Shown: piece by piece, positions 1 through 9,468 of the stretch
How the letters are laid out: the number at the start of each line of letters is the position of its first letter
Position numbering within the stretch: the stretch's first letter is position 1
Assembly (NCBI RefSeq): GCF_000495835.1
Contig: NZ_AWGC01000029.1
Coordinates: 23,982-87,981, forward strand
DNA length: 64,000 nt
Origin: Asticcacaulis sp. AC402
GTDB lineage: Bacteria; Pseudomonadota; Alphaproteobacteria; Caulobacterales; Caulobacteraceae
Direction: 5' to 3'
Notes under the pieces: model-generated
The model's input: only the letters and a program-made list of their open reading frames with translations
What the model was told of the DNA's origin: nothing
Database searches by the model: none
Program-made: the position numbers and the translations under genes

Positions 1-1022
1 AGGGTCAGGCTATCGGTGCCGGCGCCCCCGTCGATATGATTGCCCGCGAAGGTGAGGTTGGCGCTGCCGGAGGCGCCATTGGCGCCGGCGGCAGCCGTTT
101 CGGCGAGGTCTGTGCCGCCCTGGCCGCCCAGTCCGCCGATCCCGCCACGGCCGCCAGACAGGATGAATTCGAGTTCCATCTGCTCATCGGCAGCCGTGCC
201 GGTGAGATGATTGTTGGTAAAGCTGATGCCGACGTCGCTGCCGCGGCCGCCGTCCCCTCCGCGGCCGCCTGCGCCATAACTCCCCACCTGCGTGGCGGCG
301 CCGCCACGACCGCCGTCGCCGCCGAGACCGCCGAGTGCCCCGGTCACCTCAATGCGGTGGCTGGTGCCAGCGGTATGAAACGGAAGCCAGATGCCGTCGA
401 CCTCTATGTTGGCCGTGCCTCCGGTGCCGCCCTTGCCGCCATCGCCGCCATTGCCGGGGGTGTCGCCCGAACTGCCGGTACGGCCGTAGCCGCCCATCTT
501 GTAGCCGGCCGCGAAAATGGCCAAGAGGTCCAGCCGCGCGTCAGCCGTGAACACGCTATCGCTAATCCGGATAAGAACATCGCCGCTGTCACTGCCGTCA
601 GCCGACAGACCGGCCGCGCCGCCGATGCCGGCAAGGCCATTGCCGCCCTGGCCGCCGGAACCACCCCCGCCGCCCGCCCCGCCGTAGGCGAGCAGAGTCA
701 TAACGCTGCTGAAACTGATGCCCGTGACGTCAATAAGCAGGTCGCCGCCCCGGCCACCGATGGCGCCGTCTCCGCCTGTTCCGCCAGACGGTGTCCCGGG
801 ATTTGCCGCGGAGCCGGAGCCGCCCTGGCCGCCAGCGCCCGAAGTGACCTGCAGCAGGTTGTTGCCGAGCAGGTCCTGGATCGTCTCTTCGGTGACGAAC
901 ACACTCAAGCTCTCGCCATCCGCGCCCTGACTGGCGTCACCGCCGTCAGCCCCGTCCTGTCCGGGGGGCGGTGCCGCGCCATGGGAGCCCCAGGCGCCGT
1001 TCGTACCGGTGATTGTTGTCAT
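1..1022 (-). CDS. Glycine-rich RTX/PGRS-like repeat protein (5' part, runs off window)
   Basis: Reading the minus strand from an ATG at 1022 gives an uninterrupted frame to the window edge, at least 340 residues. An AGGACAG ribosome site lies about 5 bases upstream. The protein is built of GGxGGxGG tracts separated by short hydrophobic segments such as SVFVTEETIQDLLGNNLLQV. The last visible stretch, NHIDGGAGTDSLT, matches the RTX nonapeptide pattern GGxGxDxL, so a calcium-bound beta-roll could follow. No signal peptide is visible, which fits type I secretion with a C-terminal signal, but the C-terminus is outside the window. The role is inferred to be a surface or secreted structural protein. 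The plus-strand frame across this interval is a compositional shadow. Confidence 0.75.
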   Translation of the reverse strand, partial: MTTITGTNGAWGSHGAAPPPGQDGADGGDASQGADGESLSVFVTEETIQDLLGNNLLQVTSGAGGQGGSGSAANPGTPSGGTGGDGAIGGRGGDLLIDVTGISFSSVMTLLAYGGAGGGGGSGGQGGNGLAGIGGAAGLSADGSDSGDVLIRISDSVFTADARLDLLAIFAAGYKMGGYGRTGSSGDTPGNGGDGGKGGTGGTANIEVDGIWLPFHTAGTSHRIEVTGALGGLGGDGGRGGAATQVGSYGAGGRGGDGGRGSDVGISFTNNHLTGTAADEQMELEFILSGGRGGIGGLGGQGGTDLAETAAAGANGASGSANLTFAGNHIDGGAGTDSLT

Positions 1023-1100
1023 GATACTGTCCTGTCGCCCAAAAAGACCCGGGGGTTCGATGGCACAATGACATGCGTGCCGGCAGGGTCAATGCCACCT

Positions 1101-2168
1101 TTATGGCAGGTTGAGGGCAAACTCGTGGTACAGAACGGTCTTCGTCCCGGCAGTGACGGCGTAGGTGGCGCGATAAGTGCCCTTTCGCCAGGTTCCGCTG
1201 GCCGGGCGCTCGCCCGTGAACAGCATGTACTGAGCCTTGTTGCGATCGAGCGGTGTGGGCGGCGAGGCTTTCAGTACCTTACCATCGGGGCGATAGATGG
1301 TCAGGGTCTGGATATCGCCGGCCTTCAGGTTGATGGCGCGAACCCAGGCGACCAGGGCCGGACTGGCGGCCGTCGGCGCCGGGATACCGCCGCGTTCGAT
1401 GGCATCCATGGTCACCGGCCCGGAGGCAAAGCCCGCATTAAGCACCTGGCGGCCGCGATAGGCCATCTGCTGCCGTGCTGAGGCCTGCCACAGGCTGGTC
1501 ACCGCTGTGGGTGAGCAGGCTGAAGAGGTGTTGAACGGGTCGACGGGGACCTTGTTCTTGCGTACGGTCAGGTGAACATGGGGAAAGGCTGCCCAGCCGG
1601 ACTGGCCGACCATGCCCAGGACGTCGCCGGCCTTGACCTTCTGGCCGTCCTTGACCGCAAGCGAACCTCGCCGCATGTGGCAATACTGGCTTTCCCAGCC
1701 ATTGCCATGGAGGACGAAGACGCGATTGCCGCATGCCATGTTGGATGGGATGGCGGACTGATTGTAGGCGCCGACCTCCCAGTCGGCTTCGCTGTCGCGG
1801 ACCCCGGCGATGACCCCATCGGCGACGGCCAGGACGGCGACGCCACGCGCCTGGGCGATCTTGTCCGGGATACGAAAATCGGTGCCGTCGTGGCCGTCAT
1901 AGGTCGCGATGCCGCAGGTATAGTCGCTGGCTGGCCCTTTGGCCGGGTCGTGATCGGCATATTGCTGGATAAGGCAATCCTTACCCAGTTCGCAGGCAAT
2001 GGGGGACGCTATGCTGAAACCGACGTCCGAGGCGGTGACGGCCGGTTGCGCCGCGGGCTCGACCAAGACGGCAGGGGCGGTATCGGCCCGGGGCGGCGAG
2101 CAGGCAGCCAGAAGGGCTAAGCCAGCGGCAATAAGACCAGATGGAAGGGACGTGGTGCGCAGGGTCAT
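1101..2168 (-). CDS. M23 family metallopeptidase lipoprotein
   Basis: 355 residues. The N-terminus is a lipoprotein signal with lipobox LAAC at about residues 20-23, so the protein is probably anchored in the envelope. The central region carries the LytM/M23 zinc motif: HDGTD (H-x3-D) and the paired histidine HVHLTVR, with the usual VLAVADGVI and GDVLGMVGQSG segments between them. All zinc ligands appear present, so an active peptidoglycan endopeptidase is expected. The ~130 residues after the catalytic domain form an unassigned C-terminal extension. It lies on the same strand as folA-thyA, 39 bases downstream of folA, and could be read through from them. Confidence 0.85.
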   Translation of the reverse strand: MTLRTTSLPSGLIAAGLALLAACSPPRADTAPAVLVEPAAQPAVTASDVGFSIASPIACELGKDCLIQQYADHDPAKGPASDYTCGIATYDGHDGTDFRIPDKIAQARGVAVLAVADGVIAGVRDSEADWEVGAYNQSAIPSNMACGNRVFVLHGNGWESQYCHMRRGSLAVKDGQKVKAGDVLGMVGQSGWAAFPHVHLTVRKNKVPVDPFNTSSACSPTAVTSLWQASARQQMAYRGRQVLNAGFASGPVTMDAIERGGIPAPTAASPALVAWVRAINLKAGDIQTLTIYRPDGKVLKASPPTPLDRNKAQYMLFTGERPASGTWRKGTYRATYAVTAGTKTVLYHEFALNLP

Positions 2169-2207
2169 AGGGCCGGACCATAATACAATCAGGCGAGCCT
2201 TGCCAGA

Positions 2208-2729
2208 TCACTTCCCTCTTTCGTAGACTTTAAGGGTAAAATCAAAGTCATCGTTCTCGGTCTTGGCAAAAGCCTCTTCACGAACGACCCGCCATATCGC
2301 CGGATCGATCGCTGGAAAATGCGTATCGCCGTCAACCGTGGCATGAACATGGGTCACGTAGAGCCGGTCGGCCCTGGGTAGGGTCTGCGCATAGACATTG
2401 GCGCCGCCGATGACGCAGACCTCCCCAGCGCCGTCGTCGGCGGCATGTTCACGGCCGATATCGAGTGCCTCGAACAGGGTTTCGCAGACGACACCACCTT
2501 CGGCTTCGAACTTCAGGTCGCGGCTCAGGACCAGGTTCAGCCGGCCGGGCAGGGGTTTTTTCGGCAGCGAGTCCCACGTGTTCGACCCCATGAGGATCGG
2601 TTTGCCCAGGGTTATGTCCTTGAACAGCTTCATGTCCGAGCGCAGCCGCCACGGCAGGCCGCCGGCCTTGCCGATGGCATTGTTCTCGTCCATGGCCACG
2701 ACCACGGCCAGGGGAACCTTGGAACTCAT
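2208..2729 (-). CDS. folA: Dihydrofolate reductase
   Basis: 173 residues, typical for bacterial DHFR, which reduces dihydrofolate to tetrahydrofolate with NADPH. Visible family motifs are [18 protein letters not shown] at residues 9-26, the acidic substrate residue in RSDMKLFK, the [11 protein letters not shown] cofactor segment and [12 protein letters not shown]. The ATG overlaps the stop of thyA by four bases (ATGA). The two genes are therefore translationally coupled and regenerate the folate used by ThyA. Confidence 0.95.
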   Translation of the reverse strand: MSSKVPLAVVVAMDENNAIGKAGGLPWRLRSDMKLFKDITLGKPILMGSNTWDSLPKKPLPGRLNLVLSRDLKFEAEGGVVCETLFEALDIGREHAADDGAGEVCVIGGANVYAQTLPRADRLYVTHVHATVDGDTHFPAIDPAIWRVVREEAFAKTENDDFDFTLKVYERGK

Positions 2730-3583
2730 ACGGCAACCGGCGCCTTCAACGCCCCGTGACTCTGGTAATTTTCGACCTTGAGGTCGGCGTAGTCGAAGCC
2801 GAACAGGTCGGTTTTCGGTGCCAGAACCAGGGTTGGAAAGTTGAAAGGCGTGCGTTCGAGCTGGGTTTTGGCCTGCTCGATATGGTTGCTGTAAACATGG
2901 ACATCGCCGAAGCTGTGGACGAAGTCGCCAACCTCCAGACCGACCGCCTGGGCCACCATGTGGGTCAGCAGGGCATAGGAGGCGATGTTGAACGGAACGC
3001 CCAGAAAGATATCAGCCGAGCGCTGATAGAGCTGACACGACAGTTTGCCATTCGCCACGAAGAACTGGAACAGGCAGTGGCAAGGTGGCAGGGCCATATC
3101 TTCGACCTGCGCGGGGTTCCACGCCGAGATGACATGACGGCGGGAATTGGGGTTAGTCTTCAGGTTTTCAATCAGTTGTGCCATCTGGTCGATCGCCCGA
3201 CCGTCCGGCGCGGCCCACGACCGCCACTGCTTGCCATAGACGGGACCGAGATCGCCGTGCTCGTCGGCCCATTCGTCCCAGATGGTGACGCCATGGTCAT
3301 GGAGATACTGCACATTGGTGTCGCCGCGCAGGAACCACAGCAGTTCGACGGCGATCGATTTGAAATGGACCTTCTTGGTGGTCAGCAGTGGAAAGCCCTT
3401 CGCCAGATCGAACCGGATCTGGCGGCCGAACAGGCCGTAGGTACCCGTACCCGTGCGGTCGTCGCGGTGCACACCGTTTTCAAGACAGTCGCGCAGAAGG
3501 TTGAGGTACTGATATTCCGGATGGTCGAACATGAAGGGTACTTTAAGATCAGGCGATTCTAATTCCACTATAGCTGAGGCCAC
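2726..3583 (-). CDS. thyA: Thymidylate synthase
   Basis: The frame gives 285 residues; E. coli-type ThyA is 264. It converts dUMP to dTMP using methylene-tetrahydrofolate. Conserved pieces are [13 protein letters not shown] near the N-terminus, [20 protein letters not shown], the catalytic cysteine in [11 protein letters not shown], and [16 protein letters not shown]. An internal ATG at residue 18 ([10 protein letters not shown]) gives a length closer to the family norm and may be the true start. It is followed directly by folA with a 4-base overlap and is divergent from the reductoisomerase gene, with only 5 bases between the two frames. Confidence 0.95.
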   Translation of the reverse strand: MASAIVELESPDLKVPFMFDHPEYQYLNLLRDCLENGVHRDDRTGTGTYGLFGRQIRFDLAKGFPLLTTKKVHFKSIAVELLWFLRGDTNVQYLHDHGVTIWDEWADEHGDLGPVYGKQWRSWAAPDGRAIDQMAQLIENLKTNPNSRRHVISAWNPAQVEDMALPPCHCLFQFFVANGKLSCQLYQRSADIFLGVPFNIASYALLTHMVAQAVGLEVGDFVHSFGDVHVYSNHIEQAKTQLERTPFNFPTLVLAPKTDLFGFDYADLKVENYQSHGALKAPVAV

Positions 3584-3588
3584 CCGCC

Positions 3589-4614
3589 ATGTCCCTTCCC
3601 GTTTATCGTGATCACGACTGCGACCTGTCCCTGATCCAGGCGTCGAAGGTGCTGATCATAGGTTACGGCTCACAGGGGCGGACCCAGGCGCTCAACGCCC
3701 GCGATTCCGGTGTCCGCCAAGTTAAGGTAGCGCTTAAGCCAGGGTCAAAAACACGTCTCAAAGCCGAATCGGATGGCTTTGAAATCGTTGCGGTTTCGGA
3801 CGGCGTCCTGTGGGCCGAGGTGATCGTCGTCCTGACGTCGGACGAGGCCCACCAGAGGTTGTTCGTCGACGAGATCGCGCCCCATTTACGAGAAAATCAA
3901 GCGTTGATTTTCGCCCATGGCCTGTCTGTCAACTTCGGTCTGGTGACCCCGCCTGCCAATGTTGACGTCCTGCTGGTCTCGCCCAAGGGCATAGGTCCGC
4001 GCATCCGTGACCTCTATGTGGCGGGCGAGGGGGTGTTCTGCCTGTTCGCCGTTCACCAGGACGCATCTGGCCGGGCCAGGGCGCTGGGCCTGTCCTATGC
4101 GGCTGCCCTCGGCTGCGGCCGCAAGGGCATTCTCGAGACCACCATGAAGGACGAATGCGAGAGCGATCTGTTCGGCGAGCAGGTCGTGCTGTGCGGTGGA
4201 ACGCGTGAACTGGTGACCTCGGGTTTCCAGACCCTTGTTGATGCTGGCTATCCGCCCGAGGTGGCGTGGTTCGAGACCTGTTATGAGCTCAAGCTGGTGG
4301 TCGATCTGTTGTGGGAACTGGGTATGTCGGGTGGCTTCGGCAAGATTTCCAACACAGCGGAATATGGGGCCTATCTTACGGGTGCGCGAATAATCAATGA
4401 GTCTTCGAAAGCAGAGATGCAGGGAGTTTTGCAGGATGTTCAGTCTGGGGCGTTCGTTCGCCGGCTGATGGCAGATTACGATGCCGGGAGTCCGGATTTG
4501 AACGCCCGACGGGCGGCGCTGAGGGACAATCTGCTGGACGCGACGAAAGCTTATCTGGATGATGTGGCGCTGTCAGAATCCCCTCTCCCCGCGAGCGGGG
4601 AGAGGTTAGGGTGA
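3589..4614 (+). CDS. Divergent class I ketol-acid reductoisomerase (IlvC-like paralogue)
   Basis: 341 residues, the size of class I KARI, which carries out isomerisation and NADPH reduction in valine/isoleucine synthesis. The Rossmann motif [17 protein letters not shown] departs from the near-invariant GSQGHAHALN. The region around the catalytic histidine is [10 protein letters not shown] instead of FAHGFNIHFG, and the lysine segment is [10 protein letters not shown] instead of APKGPG. Metal-site segments ESDLFGEQ and YELKL, and the substrate serine in ISNTAEYG, are kept, so it may still be active. It is not next to ilvB/ilvH but divergent from thyA, which suggests a second copy with altered substrate. 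The last ~11 residues ([11 protein letters not shown]) are encoded by a REP-like repeat. Confidence 0.8.
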   Translation: MSLPVYRDHDCDLSLIQASKVLIIGYGSQGRTQALNARDSGVRQVKVALKPGSKTRLKAESDGFEIVAVSDGVLWAEVIVVLTSDEAHQRLFVDEIAPHLRENQALIFAHGLSVNFGLVTPPANVDVLLVSPKGIGPRIRDLYVAGEGVFCLFAVHQDASGRARALGLSYAAALGCGRKGILETTMKDECESDLFGEQVVLCGGTRELVTSGFQTLVDAGYPPEVAWFETCYELKLVVDLLWELGMSGGFGKISNTAEYGAYLTGARIINESSKAEMQGVLQDVQSGAFVRRLMADYDAGSPDLNARRAALRDNLLDATKAYLDDVALSESPLPASGERLG

Positions 4615-4719
4615 GGGGCGGGGCGTCTTGCGAGCGCTCCGTCCTTTGAAGGCCCCTCACCCGATCGCCCACGCTTCGCTCGGCTCTCGTCCTCTCCCCG
4701 CAGGCGGGGAGAGGTAGAT
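4576..4719. repeat. Inverted pair of REP-like GC-rich palindromes
   Basis: Two copies of a CTCTCCCCGC-GCGGGGAGAG hairpin module face each other, around 4580-4617 and 4645-4716. They share a CCCCTCACC flank in inverted orientation. They sit between the convergent reductoisomerase and methyltransferase genes, where the fold could act as a two-way terminator. The first palindrome supplies the last codons and the stop of the reductoisomerase frame. Confidence 0.7.
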
Positions 4720-4721
4720 AA

Positions 4722-5495
4722 TCACCACGCCAGGAGTTGTACGCCCCGCAGGATCGCGTCGACCTCTGGCGTGTGTTTGCGGTCGCCGTGGTCGTGTAGA
4801 ACCAAGGGCGGCAGCAATCGTAAAGGCGCCTTGCCCAGGCGGGTGGCGCGAACCAGCACGCGTTTAGCGTCCTTTTCGATAAACGGTTGAATGGGCCGTA
4901 CCCGGAAGGAACCGGCCTTTGACGACAGGCCCGTCAGGATATCGCCGAGGCGGTCGGCGCGATGGATGAAGACGATATCGCCGCCGTCCTTCACAGCCGC
5001 CAGCGCAAAGTCCAGCCAGGCCCCCAATCCATCATCGGCGATCCAGGCCGGACGCTTGGCCTCGTGCGGCGCTCGTAAAGTGTCAGGGTCATCGAAGAAC
5101 GGCGGGTTGCTGAACACCAGGTCGAAGCGTTCGAGACCAAGGGTTTTGAAGCCGGCGCCGATGTCACCTTCGATCACAGTGACCTCGTCGTGACCGTTCA
5201 GGGCGGCGTTTCCCCGCGCCAGGCCGGCATAGACCGGTTCGCGCTCGATGCCCGTCAGGGCCAGATCAGGGCAGCGTGCTTTCAGCGACAGCATCGCTCC
5301 GCCGGCGCCGCAGCCCAGTTCAAGTGCGCGGCCCGAGGGATTCAAGCCGGCGCACGCCGCTGCCAGCAGGGCACCGTCCATGCCGATGCGATAGCCTTTG
5401 GCAGGCTGCATCACTATGACGCGCCCGTCCAACAGGTGCGTCTGCGTCACATCTGTGGCAGAATGCGTCAAGGTCGGATCCGTCTCTTCGCTCAT
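4722..5495 (-). CDS. TrmN6-type SAM-dependent methyltransferase
   Basis: 257 residues. The SAM-binding motif I ALELGCGAGGAML is followed by the acidic motif GIERE and the N6-adenine catalytic signature SNPPFFDD (NPPF/Y). This architecture is that of tRNA1(Val) adenine-37 N6-methyltransferase (YfiC/TrmN6). Substrate cannot be proven from sequence; other NPPF/Y enzymes act on rRNA or protein glutamine. It is divergent from the polyprenyl synthase gene, with about 140 bases between them. Confidence 0.8.
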   Translation of the reverse strand: MSEETDPTLTHSATDVTQTHLLDGRVIVMQPAKGYRIGMDGALLAAACAGLNPSGRALELGCGAGGAMLSLKARCPDLALTGIEREPVYAGLARGNAALNGHDEVTVIEGDIGAGFKTLGLERFDLVFSNPPFFDDPDTLRAPHEAKRPAWIADDGLGAWLDFALAAVKDGGDIVFIHRADRLGDILTGLSSKAGSFRVRPIQPFIEKDAKRVLVRATRLGKAPLRLLPPLVLHDHGDRKHTPEVDAILRGVQLLAW

Positions 5496-5635
5496 AAGAG
5501 ATTGTTTTCTGATATATTTGCCGCCGATATGCCAAACACGTTCTTTGGGCCGGTTGGAAGTTTACTATCGCGGGCCATTGCCTGCACCGTCAAGGCGGTT
5601 TATGGCCTTTACCGTTTGTGTCAGGAGTTAACACC

Positions 5636-6655
5636 TTGGATTCGGCCAATATCGAGACTGTACGCGCGCCGGTGGCCAAAGCCGACGTGAATGCCCTGAT
5701 CGGCCTGACCGCTGCCGACATGATCAAGGTCAACAGTCTGATCACCGCCCGCATGCAGTCCGAAGTTCCCGTCATACCGGCCCTTGCCGACCATTTGATT
5801 GCTGCTGGCGGCAAGCGTCTGCGTCCGCTGCTGTGCGTCGCGGCGGCGCGGCTGTGCGACGTGCGCAACGACAATCACCACAGGCTGGCGGCTGCCGTCG
5901 AGTTCATACATACGGCCACACTGCTGCACGACGACGTCGTCGACTCGTCATCCCTGCGCCGTGGCAAGGTTGCCGCGCACCTGATCTGGGGTGCGCCGTC
6001 GTCGGTTCTGGTGGGCGACTTTCTGTTTGCCCGCGCCTTTGAGTTGATGGTCGAAACCGGTTCGCTGCGTGCGCTCGACATCCTGTCAAAGGCCGCGGCC
6101 GTCATCACCCAGGGCGAGGTCCTTCAATTGATGAAGGCCTTCGACCTGAATCTCAGCCAGGCTGACTACATCGAAATCATTTCGTCCAAAACGGCGGCAT
6201 TGTTTTCGGCGGCTTCGGAAAGCGGTGCGGTCTCCGCCGGCGCTTCGGAAGACCGGATCACCGCGCTTTACAGCTATGGCCTTAATCTGGGCCTGGCGTT
6301 CCAGATCCAGGACGATGTGCTGGACTACCAGGGCGACGCCGCCGACCTGGGGAAAAATGCCGGTGATGACTTTGCTGAGGGCAAGTCGACCCTGCCGCTG
6401 ATTCTGGTCATGCAGGCGACCAAGGGCAGCGAGGACGCCTTCTGGGCGCGGACCATCGGTGAGCGCAAGCAACAGGTTGGCGATTTCGCCCATGCGCAAA
6501 AGTTGATGATCAAGTCGGGTGCGCTCGAGCAGTCACGCGCCATTGCCCGCGGCTACGCCGACAAGGCCCGCGCCGCGCTTAGCATCTTCGATCCAGGTGC
6601 ATGGCGTACGGCCCTGGAAAACCTGGCGCTCTTCAGCGTGGAACGGCAGACCTAG
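5636..6655 (+). CDS. ispB: Polyprenyl diphosphate synthase (ubiquinone side chain)
   Basis: Trans-isoprenyl diphosphate synthase that builds the long quinone side chain. Both aspartate-rich motifs are intact: LLHDDVVDSS (first DDxxD) and QIQDDVLDY (second). The product-length region and the KTAALF segment fit octaprenyl/decaprenyl synthases. I place the start at TTG 5636 because AGGAG lies 8 bases upstream at 5623-5627. A longer frame opens at GTG 5618 but has no ribosome site. From the TTG the protein is 339 residues, normal for IspB. The exact chain length made is not determinable here. Confidence 0.88.
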   Translation: MDSANIETVRAPVAKADVNALIGLTAADMIKVNSLITARMQSEVPVIPALADHLIAAGGKRLRPLLCVAAARLCDVRNDNHHRLAAAVEFIHTATLLHDDVVDSSSLRRGKVAAHLIWGAPSSVLVGDFLFARAFELMVETGSLRALDILSKAAAVITQGEVLQLMKAFDLNLSQADYIEIISSKTAALFSAASESGAVSAGASEDRITALYSYGLNLGLAFQIQDDVLDYQGDAADLGKNAGDDFAEGKSTLPLILVMQATKGSEDAFWARTIGERKQQVGDFAHAQKLMIKSGALEQSRAIARGYADKARAALSIFDPGAWRTALENLALFSVERQT

Positions 6656-6670
6656 CCAGGGCGAACGACC

Positions 6671-7909
6671 TTGACCCCAGAAACGGCTACCGAAGCGGCG
6701 ACAGAAACGGGCGCCGCCACCATCCGCAACACCGAAGCCCGGTTTTTCGAGCTCGATATCCTGCGCGGAGTGGCCGCCGCCATGGTGGTTCTGTTTCACT
6801 ACAAGCATTTCCTGATCGATGACGGCGGCAATTTCGACTACGCCCACATGCCGCTCCATGGCCTGCTGGCGCCGGTCTATATTTTTGGCCAGTATTTCGT
6901 CGAGCTGTTTTTCTCGATCTCGGGCTACGTCTTCTTCTGGCTCTATGCCGAGGCTGTGTCGGAGCGGCGTGTCGGCCTGCGCAATTTCTTCATCGCGCGC
7001 TTTTCGCGGTTGTATCCTCTGTTTTTCCTCACCTTTATCGCAGTTGCACTTTTCCAGTGGGCCTTCGTCACCCTGTACGGCCAGGCCTATATCTATCAGG
7101 ACAATTCGCCGGGTCAGTTCGTGCTCAACCTCTTCATGGTGCAGCAATGGCTGCCCGGCGCCCAGATGTCGTTCAACGGCCCCTCGTGGTCGATCTCGGT
7201 CGAGGTCTTCCTCTATGCTGTCTTTTTCGCCCTGTGCGCCCTGCGGCTCAACACCCCGGTGATGATCGCCGCGGTGGTGGTGCTGGGTCTTTTGTTCAAA
7301 TATCTGCAACCGCAGCCGCCGCCGGACTTTACCCGCGGGATACCGAACTTTTTCCTGGGGGGACTGATCTTTTATGCCGTCCAGTACCTGCGTGATTATG
7401 CCCGCACCGTCTGGCTGGAGCGGGTGGAGAAGGTACTGATCTGGCTGGTGCCCGTCCTGTGGTTGGCAGCCTATGTTGTCGGTCATGATTTGATCTGGGG
7501 CCCGGTATCGACCTGGATCGAGAGCCACGGCATCGGTTCCAGTTCATTCCTGTTCAGTACAGACAGCTTCGTCTATGTTCTGGTGCCCCTGACCCTGCTG
7601 GCACTGGGCCTGCAGCAGGGCAAGTGGTTGAACCTGGAAGCCCTGCGAAAATGGTCGTGGGCCGGCGACGTCAGCTATTCGATCTATCTCATCCATTTTC
7701 CACTACAGATTCTGGTCATGGTTGGCTTGGCGCACCTGCCCTATGAAACGCGCGCCGACATATTCGACTCGCCGTTGGTGCTGATCCTGTTTATGGCTGT
7801 GTCGCTCGGCCTGGCGCGGTTAAGTTTCCTCTATTTCGAGATGCCAATGCGACGCCATCTAAAGGACTGGCTGACGCGCAGGCTGGCGCCCGGTACACCG
7901 ATCCTTTAG
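6671..7909 (+). CDS. Acyltransferase family 3 membrane protein
   Basis: 412 residues with about ten hydrophobic segments. The N-terminal cytoplasmic-edge motif FELDILRGVAAAMVVLFHY carries the R-G...H pattern of the acyltransferase-3 (OafA/YrhL) family. These proteins transfer acyl groups to sugars of LPS, exopolysaccharide or peptidoglycan. The conserved GPSWSISVEVFLY and SYSIYLIHFP segments support the family. The start is TTG at 6671, shortly after ispB, with AGGGCGA just upstream; no earlier ATG is in frame. The acceptor is unknown. Confidence 0.85.
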   Translation: MTPETATEAATETGAATIRNTEARFFELDILRGVAAAMVVLFHYKHFLIDDGGNFDYAHMPLHGLLAPVYIFGQYFVELFFSISGYVFFWLYAEAVSERRVGLRNFFIARFSRLYPLFFLTFIAVALFQWAFVTLYGQAYIYQDNSPGQFVLNLFMVQQWLPGAQMSFNGPSWSISVEVFLYAVFFALCALRLNTPVMIAAVVVLGLLFKYLQPQPPPDFTRGIPNFFLGGLIFYAVQYLRDYARTVWLERVEKVLIWLVPVLWLAAYVVGHDLIWGPVSTWIESHGIGSSSFLFSTDSFVYVLVPLTLLALGLQQGKWLNLEALRKWSWAGDVSYSIYLIHFPLQILVMVGLAHLPYETRADIFDSPLVLILFMAVSLGLARLSFLYFEMPMRRHLKDWLTRRLAPGTPIL

Positions 7910-7936
7910 AACAATCTCATCTTGAAGGAGCGACTC

Positions 7937-9463
7937 ATGTCCGATCTGCCGGGGGCCTTTGTCGGCCAGGGTACACTACCGCAAATCCTGCTTTACAATC
8001 GTGCCAACCGCCACGGCCTTATCGCCGGCGCCACTGGCACCGGAAAGACCATCACGCTCCAGATCCTGGCCCAGGCCTTTTCCGACGCCGGTGTGCCGGT
8101 CTTCGCCGCCGACATCAAGGGCGACCTGTCGGGGATATCGCAGCCGGGCACGCCCAACGAAAAGCTGCTGGAGCGCGCCAAAGGTATGAACCTGGAGCTG
8201 ACGCCGTCAGCCTGTCCGGTGGTGTTCTGGGACCTCTACGGCGAAAAAGGTCACCCGATCCGCGCCACCATTTCCGAGATGGGGCCGCTGTTGCTGGCGC
8301 GGCTTTTGGACCTCAACGACGTCCAGGAGGGTGTGCTGAACATCGCCTTTGCCGTGGCCGACAAGGAAGGCCTGCTGCTGCTCGATCTCGACGACCTGCG
8401 CGCCATGCTGCGCTACCTGTCTGAGAACAGCAAGGAGATCGGTGCGACCTACGGCCAGGTGTCACCAACCACCGTCGCCACCATCCAGCGCAATCTGCTG
8501 ACCCTGGAAAACCAGGGTGCGGCCAAGTTTTTCGCCGAACCGGCCCTGCGGTTGGAAGACCTGATGCGGACCAACATCAACGGCAAGGGTTACGTCAATA
8601 TCCTGGCCTCGGACCGGCTGATGCAGAATCCGAAGTTGTATTCGACCTTCCTGCTGTGGCTGATGGCCGAACTTTTCGAGGAACTGCCCGAGGTCGGCGA
8701 TCCCGAGAAGCCGCGTCTGGTCTTCTTCTTCGACGAGGCCCATCTTTTGTTCAACCAGGCCTCCAAAGCTTTGCTGGAAAAGATCGAACAGGTGGTGCGT
8801 CTGATCCGGTCCAAGGGCGTCGGCATCTATTTCATCACCCAGAACCCGGCTGATGTCCCCGATGCCGTACTGGGTCAGCTCGGCAACCGGGTGCAGCATG
8901 CCCTGCGCGCCTATACACCGTCGGAACAGAAGGGGTTGAGGTCGGCAGCGGATTCGTTCCGGCCCAACCCGGCGTTCGACACTCTTGAGGTGTTGCAGCA
9001 ACTGGGCACTGGCGAGGCCCTGGTGTCGCTGATGGACGAGAAGGGCCGGCCGACCATAACCGAGCGTGCCTTGATCCGGCCGCCGGCCTCGCGCATGGGA
9101 CCGGCGACGCAAGCGGAGCGTGCGGCCATCGTCGCTGCCTCACCCGTCGGCGGCATGTACGACACCGAACGCGACCGCGAGTCGGCCTACGAGATGCTGT
9201 CGGCGCGCGCCGCCCAGGCGGCCGCCGATGCGCCTCCGCCACCGCCCAGCGCGGCGGAAAAAGCCGCGGCCAAGGCGGCCACCGACGCCGCCAGGGCAGA
9301 GGAACGGCAACGCCTGGCCGAGGAAAAGGCCCGTGCCAAGGCGACGTCCGACACGCTCAACACAGTCAAGCAGGTGGCTGTGCCGATCATCCGCTCGGTC
9401 GGCATCGCCATCGTCGGCCAGTTGATGCGCGGCATGTTTGGCACGACCCGGCGGCGGCGGTAG
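7937..9463 (+). CDS. HerA/FtsK-like P-loop ATPase (DUF853, YjgR-like)
   Basis: 508 residues from ATG 7937, chosen because GAAGGAG lies 6 bases upstream; a TTG at 7922 would swallow that site. Walker A is GATGTGKTI near residue 35, Walker B is [11 protein letters not shown] near 260, followed by [10 protein letters not shown]. This matches the HerA-like C-terminal ATPase family represented by YjgR. The last ~90 residues are Ala/Lys-rich and likely form a coiled coil, ending in a hydrophobic segment and an RTTRRRR-like tail. Its biological role is not established. It lies 27 bases after the acyltransferase gene. Confidence 0.85.
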   Translation: MSDLPGAFVGQGTLPQILLYNRANRHGLIAGATGTGKTITLQILAQAFSDAGVPVFAADIKGDLSGISQPGTPNEKLLERAKGMNLELTPSACPVVFWDLYGEKGHPIRATISEMGPLLLARLLDLNDVQEGVLNIAFAVADKEGLLLLDLDDLRAMLRYLSENSKEIGATYGQVSPTTVATIQRNLLTLENQGAAKFFAEPALRLEDLMRTNINGKGYVNILASDRLMQNPKLYSTFLLWLMAELFEELPEVGDPEKPRLVFFFDEAHLLFNQASKALLEKIEQVVRLIRSKGVGIYFITQNPADVPDAVLGQLGNRVQHALRAYTPSEQKGLRSAADSFRPNPAFDTLEVLQQLGTGEALVSLMDEKGRPTITERALIRPPASRMGPATQAERAAIVAASPVGGMYDTERDRESAYEMLSARAAQAAADAPPPPPSAAEKAAAKAATDAARAEERQRLAEEKARAKATSDTLNTVKQVAVPIIRSVGIAIVGQLMRGMFGTTRRRR

Positions 9464-9468
9464 CAAGA

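Noticed and set aside
36..1481. 481-codon plus-strand frame at the window start
   Set aside because: It runs opposite a clear glycine-rich repeat protein and the M23 gene. Its Ala-rich product is the complement of GGx repeats and it has no ribosome site.
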